DNA from: Nephrocerus scutellatus
Taxonomy: Eukaryota; Arthropoda; Insecta; Diptera; Pipunculidae
Direction: 5' to 3'
Assembly: GCA_947095585.1 (NCBI GenBank)
Contig: OX352765.1
Span: forward strand, 77,855,976 to 77,919,975
Length of the DNA: 64,000 bases
Made by a program: the position numbers and the translations under genes. Under the pieces are notes generated by a model, which saw nothing but the letters and a program-made list of their open reading frames with translations, did no database searches and was not told where the DNA came from. This document shows positions 21,305 to 33,470 of the stretch, piece after piece. Each line of letters opens with the position of its first letter. Within the stretch, counting starts at the first letter, position 1.

Positions 21305-23790
21305 ACCATCAGAAAATACCAAGTTGATGAGATCATTACGTTAGTGCAGCATGTAATGCCTTCGTATCGACGCTATTTACTCTTGAACGCTTCTAGAACA
21401 CTGTCCAATGTTGGTCTTTTTTGAAATTCTTAAGATGATACAACTTGCATTTGCCATTTCAAAAATATTTGTCGATATGCAAGCCCTAAAAGACAACCAA
21501 TTTTATTTAGTTTTTGAAAATGGTATTTTCAAATACACTATTTCGAAAAAACGTACTATACAGGATAATTTAGGTAATTATTCTTGGGTATATTGTAAGA
21601 AAAAAATCGTTCTACAGTAAGGGTATATCTGTAATGTTGACATCATTTATCTGTGATTTCAGAAAGAGCTTAATTTGGTGTACCCTGTCCCTGACTCATG
21701 TTAACGGAAATTTCGCTGTTAATACTAATGGCAGAAACTTCGTTTAGAAGAAATACTAGCCTTTGTAAATGCCTTTAAATAAAGGTGATATCTTGTTTTA
21801 GTCTTCAGATATCTAATTTCTCTGTCTGTTCAATTTAACATGCCCATGCTAATTTATCACCTCAGAGACCCCATATACTATAGAATCAACACCACTATCG
21901 GTAACCCGCCCCACCATCGGCTATCGCCCCATCCCCCTAGAACTCTGTTACCATCGCTATTCACCTCAGCGACGCCGAAAATTGTAGAATAGACACTAAA
22001 ATCGGTCACCCCAACCCCCGCACATATCTACCCCATCCCTCTAGAGCTGTCTTACCACCACATTCTTCTCCTCAGCGACCCCGAAAACCATGAATAATAA
22101 TATCGGTTACCACCCCCCTTCACATTCAATTCAATGACCCAATAAATAACACCTCCACCAAGTGTTGTCCCAACCCCACTATTCATCTCAGCTACCGCGG
22201 GTATTGGAAGGCCTCATCCTAGAACAACACCCGATCACCCAGCACCATTATATCTAGCACTATTCATCACGGCGATCCCAAATACTATGGGTTCGACACC
22301 AATATCGGCTGCCACCTCAGCACAACCCACAAAACATCTTACCCACTAACCAAAGTATTTGATTCCTGATTTTAAGTTATATGTATACCAAGTTCGGTTA
22401 AAATTGGTGGAGGTTTTACAGTTAGTTAAGCACAAACAAAAAAAACAAACAACAAAAAAAAAAGAACTAAAGCTACAAACTTTAGTTCATCCAAATGATT
22501 TTCATGTTCCGAACTCGCCGATCTCTGGTCAAACAAGTCTGGTTCATGCAGCAAGAACAAATGATACGTATTTTAGACGGAATATTCGAACAATTTGAAA
22601 ATCAAAGAAATTGCCGTTTTAATGATAACACCAAAATATATAAAGTATACATTTTAAATTCGATCTCTAGAAAGCAGACAAACTGATCGTCATAACAACA
22701 AAAATCCAGGCTCAATAGCTCAGCTAACACCAAGCATGCAGTTCAGTTCCCTAATCGGATTACCTTAAGATGCAGAGAATGAAAATGATATTACATAGTA
22801 CCCAAAAATCGTAAAGGAGCTTGAAATAATGGCTTCGAATCTAATGGTGTTTTTTTTTCTTTTAGCTGTAGGCACAACTATTTATTTTAAGCCCGAACAG
22901 ATTTGTTTTCCTTTTGAAAAAATTAACATACATATTTATATCATTTTAGTATGATCGAAGAAATGCTGGTTGAAACTTAAATGTAACGTAAAAAAATCTA
23001 CACAGTCAATTAATTGAAGCAATCCGTATATCTAATCACACGTCTTCACGGAACAAAAGCAACAGATAACTAAATTTTAAGTTCAATCGATTGAATATGT
23101 TATAGGACTAGCAGTCAATTAACATATAATGATGAGTGTGGATTGCCTGTCTATTACGATGGCTATTCTATTCTCTGCCTCATTTGCTTCTTTTCCAGAT
23201 GACCTTTCAGTGGCCTTATGTAGCTGTACTTGAAGTATGTTCGGGCAATATCCCAATGCTTGGGAGTATTTGGCTCTTTTTATTCTCAATGCCTTCTGCG
23301 TTGCTTGATCCATATACCACTTTATGAATCCTGGTTTTTCCTAACTTTGCTTGTTTAATACTACTGCTTGTTAGTGTTTGTTCCATAGCCTGAGAAATAC
23401 CAGTCCAAAATTCAAGACCTCTTTGCTTGCATCAATCATCACATCATCATATATGGCTCTACAACCGGGGTTCGGTCCTGGCCTCCCGCAATAAGTATCT
23501 CCACCGGTCTCGATTTTGAGCCGATATCATCCAGTTTTGCTTCCCTTTACTCTGGGCGTCCGGGTCTACGCCATTCTTCCGGCCTCTTCACTCCTGCGAA
23601 CTAGGTGTCCTCACACCGGAGTCTACCGAGCTTAATTCTCTTCACGATATCGAGATTGCGGTAACACTCGTAGATCGATCTTCATCATAATAGAGTCTCC
23701 GGAATCGTCCTTTCTTACACACGGGGCAAACAATTTCCCGTAAATTTTTCTCTCGAATGCGGGTAAGAGGTCAGAATGCTTTTTGCTAAG
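21305..23790 (+). repeat. Left arm of 2.5-kb inverted duplication
   Basis: The reverse complement of 30380-32865; paired positions sum to about 54170 with almost no net indel, and the arms look about 99% identical by eye. The arm contains unrecognised DNA, ~100-bp tandem units at 21850-22340, and the 3' end of a LINE A copy. ORFs inside are mirrored in the other arm and have no recognised domain. Confidence 0.85.
21850..22340. repeat. ~100-bp tandem repeat, about five degenerate units (left arm)
   Basis: Recurring CACCTCAGCGACCCCGAAAA-like starts at about 21858, 21961, 22068, 22183 and 22264, each followed by an ACACCAATATCGGT-like block. Confidence 0.6.
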
Positions 23791-24190
23791 CACCCAAGTC
23801 TCGGATCCATATGTAAGTACTGTTATGACCATTGTCTTATATATCAGCAGCTTGGATGTTATGGTTAAGTTCCTGGATTTAAAGAGTCTTGACAGGCTAT
23901 AGGAGGCTTTTTTGGCTTTAAGCAACCGTGCGCGTATTTCTGGTTCCATGCTGTTATCGGCTGCTATAGTTGACCCGAGATAGTTAAAGGATTTCACTAC
24001 TTCAAATTCGCGCTCCACTATTTGAATTGAGGGACCAATGTTGGATCTTCTACTCGCAGACGTGGCCACCATGTACTTTGTTTTGCTCTCACGGCTCTTC
24101 GGTTTCTACCAACGATGTTAATATCGTCTGCGTAAGCCAGTATCTGAATGGACTTATAGAGCATTGTTCCTCTCGCCGTTACGTCAGAGT
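23440..24190 (-). mobile_element. LINE A, 5'-truncated copy
   Basis: The minus-strand frame at 24072-23632 gives MVATSASRRSNIGPSIQ, EVVKSFNYLGSTIAADNSM and TYGSETWVLSKKHSDLLPAF, the RT thumb and downstream region. It has an internal deletion against the 60-kb copy and a (CATCAT)n 3' tail at 23440-23452. Its 3' part lies within the inverted-repeat arm. Confidence 0.8.
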
Positions 24191-24910
24191 CTATTTTCGT
24201 TAAAATTCACAAGGCTGTCTGCTTTTAATGGCTGTCAAACACAAACTAAATGACGCAGCTTGATCAAAATTTGACAGTAGTCTACTAAGAGATGGCAGTT
24301 TAAGGAAGCAGTGTTGCATTTAAACTACTTGCGCGGGAAATTCAAAAAGTCACTGAGTTATCAAGCTGCCCTCGTATTATTGTCAGGTGAAGAAAGGCCA
24401 TTGGCTTAATACCTTGGGGGGAACACAAAATATTAATATCAGCCAACCAATTTTTATGAAGTTTTCAATGCATTTTATGGGCAGGTTGGGGAAAAGGTAT
24501 AGCCGATAATACACCACAACACACCTTGTGTTAAGAGGGATGGGGAAAATTTAAAATTTTATTATCAGCCACATTTACAAACGCACCCCGGTTGTAGAGC
24601 CAAATATGAAGATGATCGTGAAGAATTAGAAGATTGTTTTCAATTTCCAAACTATTAGATAGTATTTTCTAGCAAATCTAAAATAAGTAATCAGTTTTGC
24701 TTTGATACAATTTTACAATATTTTTATTGAATTATAAAATTGCACTTAAACTAAAAGCCTAATTGATATAATCAAATAAGTGTACCTTTCAACAATCAAT
24801 TGTCATTTATCAATAATTTTATTCAATGTGTTATTCGGAAGAGGAGTTATTATGCTTCATCTTTTCCTGATGTTCAATAATTTCGCCTGGGTCTATCTGG
24901 TTCTGTTCTT

Positions 24911-25207
24911 CTAAATGTTAATGATCCTGCCAGGATTTCCAGGTGGTCCAGGGAGCCCAGTTGGTCCCTTATCGCCTACTGGACCCGGCATTCCTGGTGG
25001 ACCTGGTGGTCCCGGAGGTCCCACAACTTTATGGACAACTTTTTGAATGAAACGACCATCCATCTTGGGTTCATCGGCGGCGACCACGCAGAGTACAAGG
25101 ACAACTGAAAAAATGTTGAAAGAAATTAGTTAATATTTTAAAATATTATCGTTGGCGTTTACGCAGTTACACAACTTACAAAGTAAGGCACAAGTTAAAG
25201 TCTTCAT
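24911..25207 (-). CDS. Secreted minicollagen 4 (two exons, 73 aa)
   Basis: Exon 1 25207-25180, intron 25179-25105 (75 bp, T|GTAAGT donor, phase 1), exon 2 25104-24911. It is missed by simple ORF calling because of the micro-exon. The product has signal peptide [19 protein letters not shown], a short [18 protein letters not shown] segment, 10 Gly-X-Y triplets (residues 38-67), and the end RIINI. The [11 protein letters not shown] stretch before GPPG parallels the linker before the helix in the large members. No Cys is left after cleavage. AATAAA is at 24823-24818. Coding sequence and intron positions are identical to the copy at 44235-44531. Probably a co-assembling partner or small secreted matrix peptide (inference). 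Confidence 0.85.
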
Positions 25208-25221
25208 GGCTGGGCTTATTC

Positions 25222-25256
25222 TGATTTGTAGAAGTAAGTAGAAGGTTCAATTTATA
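25222..25256 (-). promoter_or_regulatory. Core promoter of minicollagen 4
   Basis: GTATAAATTG (25257-25248) with AAATCAGAAT about 28 bp downstream (25229-25220) as possible initiator. The words upstream (AACATTTTCGTATA) resemble those before the TATA of gene 1 (AACATTTTTTCGTATA). Confidence 0.65.
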
Positions 25257-25269
25257 CGAAAATGTTACT

Positions 25270-26420
25270 GCTGTAAGGCACATGATTATACTCTGTCCGA
25301 TAATCCGGTTTTTCTCGTAACTACTGACCCTAATGTTTTTATTCTTCATAAAAAAACCTCGTAACACACTCTGCTGGTTGTTCGAATTTACACCAATAAT
25401 AGGCGGATGGAAAATTAAGAAAATCGATGAGTGAATAAATTACTTATTTTCAGAAGTGACGCTGGGCTGCGACTAGATTGAAATACCTTACCTGTGCAAG
25501 ATAAGAGATTAACTACCCAGTAACCTTAATGTCGGCATTGTCAACCTTTTTTTTGGGTGTGTATATATGTAGATATGTAAATATTAAGACGTTTGATAAG
25601 ACATAAGGGAATCCAAAGTGAATTAGCGCAAATAGAAGATGTAGAAACACGTTAAAGTAAAGTTCAGTTGTTGCTTTATCTGAATAAGTTAAATGATTTG
25701 CATTCGGACATCTTTTATTGCTCCGATGAATATTTCAATTATTGGTAATTAGTTAGTTCTACGGTAACCGAAGACAGCTGAGCAAAATAAACTTTACGAA
25801 ATACAAAGCTAATAGTCCACAATCAAGTTCAACAAAGAGTGAAAATAGAATCTTTAAATTTCATTGACTTATAATAAAAAAAAAAAAAAAGGAGTGTCGA
25901 AGACACGGCCGTGGGTTTTGAGCGTGACAACGTCTGTCCGGGACGAAAGAAAAGAAAACAAAGATCTTGTTGTCTGTGGGACATAAACACGGACGGATAT
26001 ATTAAAAAAAGTTTCTATACTAAATACAAGTCCTACGACTTGTACCGTAGCTCAACACATACATCATCATCACATCACATTATATATAAATTATTTATCA
26101 GCGAATTTTAATATTCATAACCACTAACTGTGAAGTGGCTGCATATTGCATATCACTCACTGCCCAAACAGAGTAATCAGCTTTTGGTTTCAACTCGTAA
26201 AAAAATTTGAGTAGTTTTAAAATAAATTGCAGAGAATAGAAATTTGAAGAGAGAAGATTTTCACTTTGATACATGCAGGCCAATTATTCATCATTAAATT
26301 TCTTTGCATGGTTGTCTCCCATCTGTAATTGATCGAAGAGTTAATTACTCTAGTTACTGTTAACATGACTAAGGATAAGAAAAGCGAAAAGAAAAGGAAA
26401 TAGTTGCAAGGAAGCTTGCA
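25270..26420. other. No gene seen
   Basis: AT-rich 5' flank of minicollagen 4. The open stretch at 25911-26111 is repeated at 45234-45446 as part of the segmental duplication, but it has no recognised domain. Confidence 0.4.
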
Positions 26421-26424
26421 GCAC

Positions 26425-26790
26425 TGTATCGAGCAGAGCAGAGGACCAATAGAAAATGAACAGAGACTATACTATCACTACGGCTGCGGTAAAGAATTAA
26501 GAATCTTCGCAGCTTGTGCTGCACAAAGAATTGCACGAAATTGCGGCAAAATTTTAAACCAACTTACAGTCTGCTTGTGCTTGTAGGGCGACAATTTGAT
26601 ATTTACATTTTGCTATTTGCATGGAATTTAAAGTGGCTGCGTAAGCTGCGCCGTCTATTTTTCTTTACTGCATTTGCTGAAAAGTGAATTTTTGACCAAA
26701 ATGCAGCATAAACTGCGCAGCGGCTGAATTCTTGACCGCAGCCTACTACTGCAAATGTTTGTTTCGTTCTGCTCTGCTTGATTGTATCAT
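26425..26790. mobile_element. Foldback-like non-autonomous element (candidate)
   Basis: GAGCAGAGCAG...GGCTGCGGTAAAGAATT at the left pairs with GAATTCTTGACCGCAGCC...TCTGCTCTGCT at the right: imperfect terminal inverted repeats of about 70 bp. There is no coding capacity. A copy lies at 45760-46140 within the duplicated block. Confidence 0.45.
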
Positions 26791-27043
26791 TGTATGTTAT
26801 TTAAACCACATACATGATCATCAATCACATCAAATACAACAGAATAAATAATTTATAAGCTGATCTAAATGTTCATAACAAAATTATTGTGAGGTGGGTG
26901 CATATTGCATATCACTGCACAAACACAGTAATAAAAAAATGAGTGCGTTTAATCTTTACGCGTGGTTGGAGTGAAGTTCTTTGCCGTTGTGGCCAATATT
27001 ACGATTAAATTAAAAGACACGAGTCGCTTGAGAAATTGCTTAG

Positions 27044-27280
27044 TTCCCCAAATTCCAGCCCATGATGATCATATTCCAGAAGTTCCATAGGAAGAAATCT
27101 TATAGTCGCATCATAGTAATACATTCCGAATTTCATGCGAATCGGTTGAGAAATTGCTTTGTTCCAGAAATTCCAGACAATAATGATTATATTCCAGAAT
27201 TTCCATAGGAAGAAGTCTTATAGTAGCATCTTAGTCCTACATTCCGAATTTCATGCGAATCGCTTGGGAAATGGCTTAGT
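27044..27280 (+). repeat. 118-bp tandem repeat, two diverged units
   Basis: Starts at 27044 and 27162, exactly 118 bp apart; the sequence re-enters unique DNA after 27280. Units share CATAGGAAGAA.TCTTATAG and CATTCCGAATTTCATGCGAA. The homologous position in the duplicate has five homogeneous units. Confidence 0.8.
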
Positions 27281-27649
27281 TCCCAAAGTACTGACATTTA
27301 AAAGTGGCTTACTTAACAGTGTGACGCTTAACAGTGTATCACTTAACATTTTACTTTTAGAACATGCACCCCATTATACCTTGTAGTGAGACGTTGTCAC
27401 GTCAAAAATAAACAATTTACATAAAAATTACATTGTCCTACATATTGAGAACTTTTTGTATTAATGAGATTCCTACCTTCCAAACTTAAATGCTATACTG
27501 AAAGCCCGCCATACAAGAAAATGTTAACGCTACATATAGGGGAGATTACTTCATCCTCCCTTAAACTCGTACATTTATATAATGTAGATTCACGGAGATC
27601 GCCCTGTGTGAATGTCGGATGTATAAGATCCTACGCACATGAAAAGGTA

Positions 27650-28100
27650 AGATCATAGCTGTGGATAGAAGATGTCTGCAAGGAGTAGTATTCTTTCCAT
27701 TTTCTCCACTAGAGCAAAGTGATAGATAAACTCCTTCAGCGATTTGTTGAAACGGTGAACTATTCTCAGGGCTACGAGGACAATATAGTGATCGTGACAA
27801 GAGGAAGTTTGAGTAAGTGCTCTGTGATTTAATCCAAAATGGGTTAAAACATAACAAGCAGATCGTGCCAAAAAGTGGTACTTAGGGTAAATCCAATTAA
27901 GACCACACTGTACCCCTTCACAAACAAAAAGCGTATAGTGGAAGATGAACTCTTTTAGCGATTTTTTAAAGTGGACGTGGACGATATAGTCATCATAGGA
28001 ATCATAACAATCAGATCGTACTAAGAAGTGGGACTAAGTAAATCCGAATAAGAACACATTGTCCATTTCACCAACAAAAGTAAGCTGTAAGAATTCTTTG
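27650..28100 (+). mobile_element. RNase H-type LINE RT fragment with internal repeat
   Basis: VNYSQGYEDNIVIVTRG corresponds to the RT catalytic block (canonical GYADDIVI), with the aspartate pair altered to EDN. RVNPIKTTLYPFTNKKR is the following KT.L.PFT block. A second diverged copy of the same block appears at about 27947-28085 (VNPNKNTLSISPT). Confidence 0.65.
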
Positions 28101-28249
28101 AATCTGTCCAACGGAAACTCCATGCCTTCACTCACTCGGACCACTATCTTGCACCATCACGAAAGACTGCATCCGCGAATCAGATTCGAGTCAACACGGC
28201 TGCCCTTGGCAACGAATAGACCAGAAACAACTACGGTCAAGCGATAGGA

Positions 28250-30720
28250 CTCGCACTAAATGCAGGGAGAGTAAGTTCTGTGGCTAAGATGTCGGGCGTA
28301 GAAGAGAAATGGACATGCCTTAAGAATACTGTCATTAGTACTGCTGACTCCACTTAGGCGGTAGTTGTAGAGATTGGATTGACTGGTTCGATTTCGTAAG
28401 ATAGCGACTGAACGTAAGAATGTTGCGTACCACCGAGCAATGCAACAATCTCATAGAATGCGGGCACACGAAGATGAATATAAAGAGCTCAGAAGATATG
28501 AAAAAACAGTTCACTGGCGAAAGAAAGTAGCCTGACAGAAGAACCTCGTCCGTGAACTAGAACAGTACATAAAGCAAGGACCGCACCAGGCGTGGAAGTT
28601 CGCGGAAGAGTCCGCGGTATGACGCAATATACACCACGTTGCAAAGACAAAGAGGGTAATCTGATCGCCGATATCAAAGGCAACTAAGAGCGATGATGGG
28701 AAAAGCACTTGCTAAATGGCCAGCTAACTGACGAATTGGAGGCTCCACCAAAGACCACACTATGCTGACGCCCCCAATCATAGACGAAGTTAGCAGAGCG
28801 ATAAATCGGCTTAAAAATAATAAGGCCCCGGGATCAGATTGGACCCCAGCGTAGCTGAATTAAATACGAGGTCCCACAATACACCAAGCAATTCATGAAA
28901 TAATAGTGCAAGTATGGTAGGAGGAAGATATTTTTTTTCATAAACGTGAGCCTTCAAAATTCTTGGAACCCTTATTAAAAAAATTCGGTCCTTCTGGAAA
29001 TAGTTGACTTCTTCATTGAAGGCCAACAACTCGACAGTGAATTGTACCGGATCGTTTGTAGTACTAGGCCTATCAAACGAAAAAGGCACGCAAAACTGTC
29101 GAGCCGAAAAGCTTATCAAATTAAGCTTCCAAAAAACACTTTCCTTAACGACTCCCTGTGGTCCTTCGTAGCTTAGCGAAGTCCTCTGTATTAACCACAA
29201 ATTCAGGCTTTTGTCAAAGAATTCACATTTCGGTTTTTATGTTTTAATTATTTGCCAGAAGACTGGCGAAGAGCTATCCTGTGCCCCATATATAAGAAAG
29301 GAGATATCGATACATGCAGCAATTATCGTGGTATTGATTTTCTCCTCCATCCGTCAAGATAGGATATCTCCATACGCTAAAGTCATCATTGACCCATACC
29401 AGTGTGGCTTCATCCCAGGCAAATCAAGAACTGATCAGATCTAAACCCTTAGGTAGGTGATGGAAAAATGTCTAGAGTTTAAAATCTAATCACACCCCCT
29501 TTTTATAGACTTCAAGCCGCCTATGGTAGCATAGCCAGAGTAGAACTTTTTAATGCCATGATAAAATTCGATAGGCTGACCATGACCAGTGTTATAATAT
29601 AGTATACGGCGCGACAGACCGCAGCGGTCAATGCCCTAGCTTCTCTCGACCATTTGAGTTGTGTATGTATATTTTTTTTACACAAATACACTACAATATC
29701 ATGCCGTATCCGAACGGCGAATTGAGAAGCTTTTCGTGATAAGTTATTACTCTCGGACGTTTGTCAGACATTCGCAAGAGGTGAAAAATACTTTTGGTGT
29801 CACTGGGATTCGAACCACGAACCTCCTGCTCATCAGCCATGCAATTATCCACTGAATCAAGTCGCCCATTGACCAATGTTACAAGCCAAGTAAAAATAAC
29901 GAGATCACTATCAAGCCCATTAAACATCTATAACGAGCTCAGACAAGGGGATGGACTGGCCTGCGTCCTCTTCAACCTCCCCTTTTAGTCCATTCATATA
30001 CTCGCTTACGCAGACGACATTGACATCGTTGGTATAAACCAAAATGCCGTACAGGAAGCTTTCATCCAGTTCGAGAGGGCGGTACAAAATCTGGGGCTGC
30101 CTAGTCTGCGAGTAGAAAATTTAACAGCTCAACCTCGACTAAAATAGTGGTGCACGAATTTAAAGTAGTGTAATCCTTTGACTATCTTGGGTCAACTGTA
30201 GCAGCCGATAACAGCATGGAACCAGAAATACGCGCATGGTTGCTTGAAGCCAACCAAGTCTACTATATATAGTCTCTTAAGACTCTTCAAATTTAGGAAC
30301 TTAATTATAACATCCAAGCTGCTGATATATAAGATAATGGTCATACCAGTACTTAGATATGGATCCGAGACGTGAGTGTTTAGCAAAAAGCATTCTGACC
30401 TCTTACCCGCATTCGAGAGAAAAATTTACGGGAAATTGTTTGCCCCGTGTGTAAGAAAGGACGATTCCGGAGACTCTATTATGATGAAGATCGATCTACG
30501 AGTGTTACCGCAATCTCGATATCGTGAAGAGAATTAAGCTCGGTAGACTCCGGTGTGAGGACACCTAGTTCGCAGGAGTGAAGAGGCCGGAAGAATGGCG
30601 TAGACCCGGACGCCCAGAGTAAAGGGAAGCAAAACTGGATGATATCGGCTCAAAATCGAGACCGGTGGAGATACTTATTGCGGGAGGCCAGGACCGAACC
30701 CCGGTTGTAGAGCCATATAT
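28250..30720 (+). mobile_element. LINE A, long copy with nested insertions
   Basis: Pre-RT region at 28400-28560 (ERKNVAYHRAMQQSHRMRA), then RT pieces at 29250-29560 (PEDWRRAILCPIYKKGD, YQCGFIPGKSRTDQI), ILAYADDIDIVGINQNAVQE near 30000, thumb and C-terminal at 30170-30660. About 29 kb carries an inserted stretch (about 28930-29245) that splits the VWEEE...QEDWRR region, and a SINE sits at 29598-29870. The end reads CCCCGGTTGTAGAGCC followed by (ATG)n. Many stops. Confidence 0.8.
29598..29870 (-). mobile_element. tRNA-derived SINE inserted in LINE A
   Basis: On the minus strand: A box TGATTCAGTGG (29859-29849) and B box GGTTCGAATCC (29816-29806), about 33 bp apart as in tRNA promoters, then a body containing CTCAATTCGCCGTTCGGATA and an A-rich tract. 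It is flanked by a 14-bp target-site duplication GACCA(G/A)TGTTA(T/C)AA at 29584-29597 and 29871-29884. It interrupts the LINE A sequence that is continuous in the 60-kb copy. Confidence 0.75.
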
Positions 30721-32865
30721 GATGATGTGATGATTGATGCAAGCAAAGAGGTCTTGAATTTTGGACTGGTATTTCTCAGGCTATGGAACAAACACTAACA
30801 AGCAGTAGTATTAAACAAGCAAAGTTAGGAAAAACCAGGATTCATAAAGTGGTATATGGATCAAGCAACGCAGAAGGCATTGAGAATAAAAAGAGCCAAA
30901 TACTCCCAAGCATTGGGATATTGCCCGAACATACTTCAAGTACAGCTACATAAGGCCACTGAAAGGTCATCTGGAAAAGAAGCAAATGAGGCAGAGAATA
31001 GAATAGCCATCGTAATAGACAGGCAATCCACACTCATCATTATATGTTAATTGACTGCTAGTCCTATAACATATTCAATCGATTGAACTTAAAATTTAGT
31101 TATCTGTTGCTTTTGTTCCGTGAAGACGTGTGATTAGATATACGGATTGCTTCAATTAATTGACTGTGTAGATTTTTTTACGTTACATTTAAGTTTCAAC
31201 CAGCATTTCTTCGATCATACTAAAATGATATAAATATGTATGTTAATTTTTTCAAAAGGAAAACAAATCTGTTCGGGCTTAAAATAAATAGTTGTGCCTA
31301 CAGCTAAAAGAAAAAAAAACACCATTAGATTCGAAGCCATTATTTCAAGCTCCTTTACGATTTTTGGGTACTATGTAATATCATTTTCATTCTCTGCATC
31401 TTAAGGTAATCCGATTAGGGAACTGAACTGCATGCTTGGTGTTAGCTGAGCTATTGAGCCTGGATTTTTGTTGTTATGACGATCAGTTTGTCTGCTTTCT
31501 AGAGATCGAATTTAAAATGTATACTTTATATATTTTGGTGTTATCATTAAAACGGCAATTTCTTTGATTTTCAAATTGTTCGAATATTCCGTCTAAAATA
31601 CGTATCATTTGTTCTTGCTGCATGAACCAGACTTGTTTGACCAGAGATCGGCGAGTTCGGAACATGAAAATCATTTGGATGAACTAAAATTTGTAGCTTT
31701 AGTTCTTTTTTTTGTTGTTTGTTTTTTTTTTGTTTGTGCTTATCTAACTGTAAAACCTCCACCAATTTTAACCGAACTTGGTAAACATATAACTTAAAAT
31801 CAGGAATCAAATACTTTGGTTAGTGGGTAAGATGTTGTGTGGGTTGTGCTGAGGTGGCAGCCGATATTGGTGTCGAACCCATAGTATTTGGGATCGCCGT
31901 GATGAATGGTGCTAGATATAATGGTGCTGGGTAATCGGGTGTTGTTCTAGGATGAGGCCTTCCAATACCCGCGGTAGCTGAGATGAATAGTGGGGTTGGG
32001 ACAACACTTGGTGGAGGTGTTATTTATTGGGTCATTGAATTGAATGTGAAGGGGGGTGGTAACCGATATTATTATTCATGGTTTTCGGGGTCGCTGAGGA
32101 GAAGAATGTGGTGGTAAGACAGCTCTAGAGGGATGGGGTAGATATGTGCGGGGGTTGGGGTGACCGATTTTAGTGTCTATTCTACAATTTTCGGCGTCGC
32201 TGAGGTGAATAGCGATGGTAACAGAGTTCTAGGGGGATGGGGCGATAGCCGATGGTGGGGCGGGTTACCGATAGTGGTGTCGATTCTATTGTATATGGGG
32301 TCTCTTAGGTGATAAATTAGCATGGGCATGAAAAATTGAACAAACAGAGAAATTAGATATCTGAAGACTAAAACAAGATATCACCTTTATTTAAAGGCAT
32401 TTACAAAGGCTAGTATTTCTTCTAAACGAAGTTTCTGCCATTAGTATTAACAGCGAAATTTCCGTTAACATGAGTCAGGGACAGGGTACACCAAAGTAAG
32501 CTCTTTCTGAAATCACAGATAAATGATGTCAACATTATAGATATACCCTTACTGTAGAACGATTTTTTTCTTACAATATACCCAAGAATAATTACCTAAA
32601 TTATCCTGTATAGTACGTTTTTTCGAAATAGTGTATTTGAAAATACCATTTTCAAAAACTAAATAAAATTGGTTGTCTTTTAGGGCTTGCATATCGACAA
32701 ATATTTTTGAAATGGCAAATGCAAGTTGTATCATCTTAAGAATTTCAAAAAAGACCAACATTGGACAGTGTTCTAGAAGCGTTCAAGAGTAAATAGCGTC
32801 GATACGAAGGCATTGCATTACTGCACTAACGTAATGATCTCATCAACTTGGTATTTTCTGATGGT
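30380..32865 (-). repeat. Right arm of 2.5-kb inverted duplication
   Basis: Reverse complement of 21305-23790. The outer end lies inside a mariner-type transposase remnant that continues to about 33085, and the inner end lies inside a continuous LINE A. It therefore looks like the source copy. Confidence 0.85.
31830..32320. repeat. ~100-bp tandem repeat (right-arm copy)
   Basis: Mirror of 21850-22340, with the same degenerate units in reverse complement. Confidence 0.6.
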
Positions 32866-33085
32866 AAATTTGGTACAGTTCAACAGTTCATCACAAAACG
32901 ATAGTGTATTTTGGAGGGCAAATCCAACGACCATTTGGACAAGCGAGATGCTCCTCGCAAACAATCGCCGGCTTCTGTGATTGTTTGGGCAACTATAACT
33001 GCAAATCGTCGTCGATCCAGGTGATTCAAGAAGTGCACCGGGAAAACACACGAAAAACTCGGTAACAACCTCTGGACATTTCAAT
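32790..33085 (+). mobile_element. mariner-type transposase fragment
   Basis: INLVFSDGKFGTVQQFITKR, SPASVIVWATITANRRR and a preceding GIALLH match the order of the transposase at 38157-38982 (PNLVFSDE, PPMVMVWATVTAES). The fragment spans the outer boundary of the inverted repeat. Stops and frameshifts. Confidence 0.65.
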
Positions 33086-33211
33086 AGAACTAAGAACCAT
33101 CACTAAAGCTCGTTTGACACAACAATTTTTACAAAGTCACATTCTAAATTGAATCTAATGGACTTCTCTGTATGGTCAATTTTCGATGCCATGGTTTCGA
33201 CAAAGGATTTT

Positions 33212-33470
33212 TTTTTTTTATAATTCGCGCACGCTTCAAGGGGTTCGCACCCTTATAATGCTCGGCTATATGTTTGGCACAGCGTGGGCGTTAAGGAAGA
33301 GAAGTAGAAAAAAGGTGATGTCTGTGAGCTTGTGTTTTGAACGCCTGTGGATCATAGTGATGTGGGAAGACAGAGCTTGGCAGAGCATTCCACATACGTG
33401 TTGTACGGCTGAAGATATGAAAGTGTGGACGCATTGATCACAGCTCTTCGTATCATATGAGCCAAAGGTA
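33212..33470 (-). mobile_element. CR1-like LINE (family E) 3' end
   Basis: Minus-strand frames give HIFSRTTRMWNALPSSVFP then YDPQAFKTQAHRHHL (with frameshifts), the same end as the copy at 35400-37180 (SRTIVMWN, YDLQSFKTRVHRHL). A poly(A) tail appears as T-run 33210-33221 on the plus strand. Confidence 0.7.

Larger units (their letters stand above)
24311..27395 (+). repeat. Direct segmental duplication, copy 1
   Basis: Corresponds to 43630-47160 in the same orientation (offset 19324 through the collagen gene). High identity runs from GTTGCATTTAAA to GAGACGTTGTCACGTCAAAA. It includes a whole collagen gene, a foldback-like element and two units of a 118-bp repeat. Confidence 0.85.

Noticed and set aside
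22359..23327. Small genes in the inverted-repeat arms
   Set aside because: Frames of 60-80 codons appear only because both arms are copies of each other; no domain, signal peptide or splice structure seen.
25911..26111. Host gene duplicated at 45234-45446
   Set aside because: Short frame conserved only as part of the segmental duplication, with substitutions and a poly(A)-like run upstream; no domain.
29806..29859. Functional tRNA gene
   Set aside because: A and B boxes are present but the sequence does not continue into a complete cloverleaf, has a long non-tRNA body and a target duplication, so it is a SINE.
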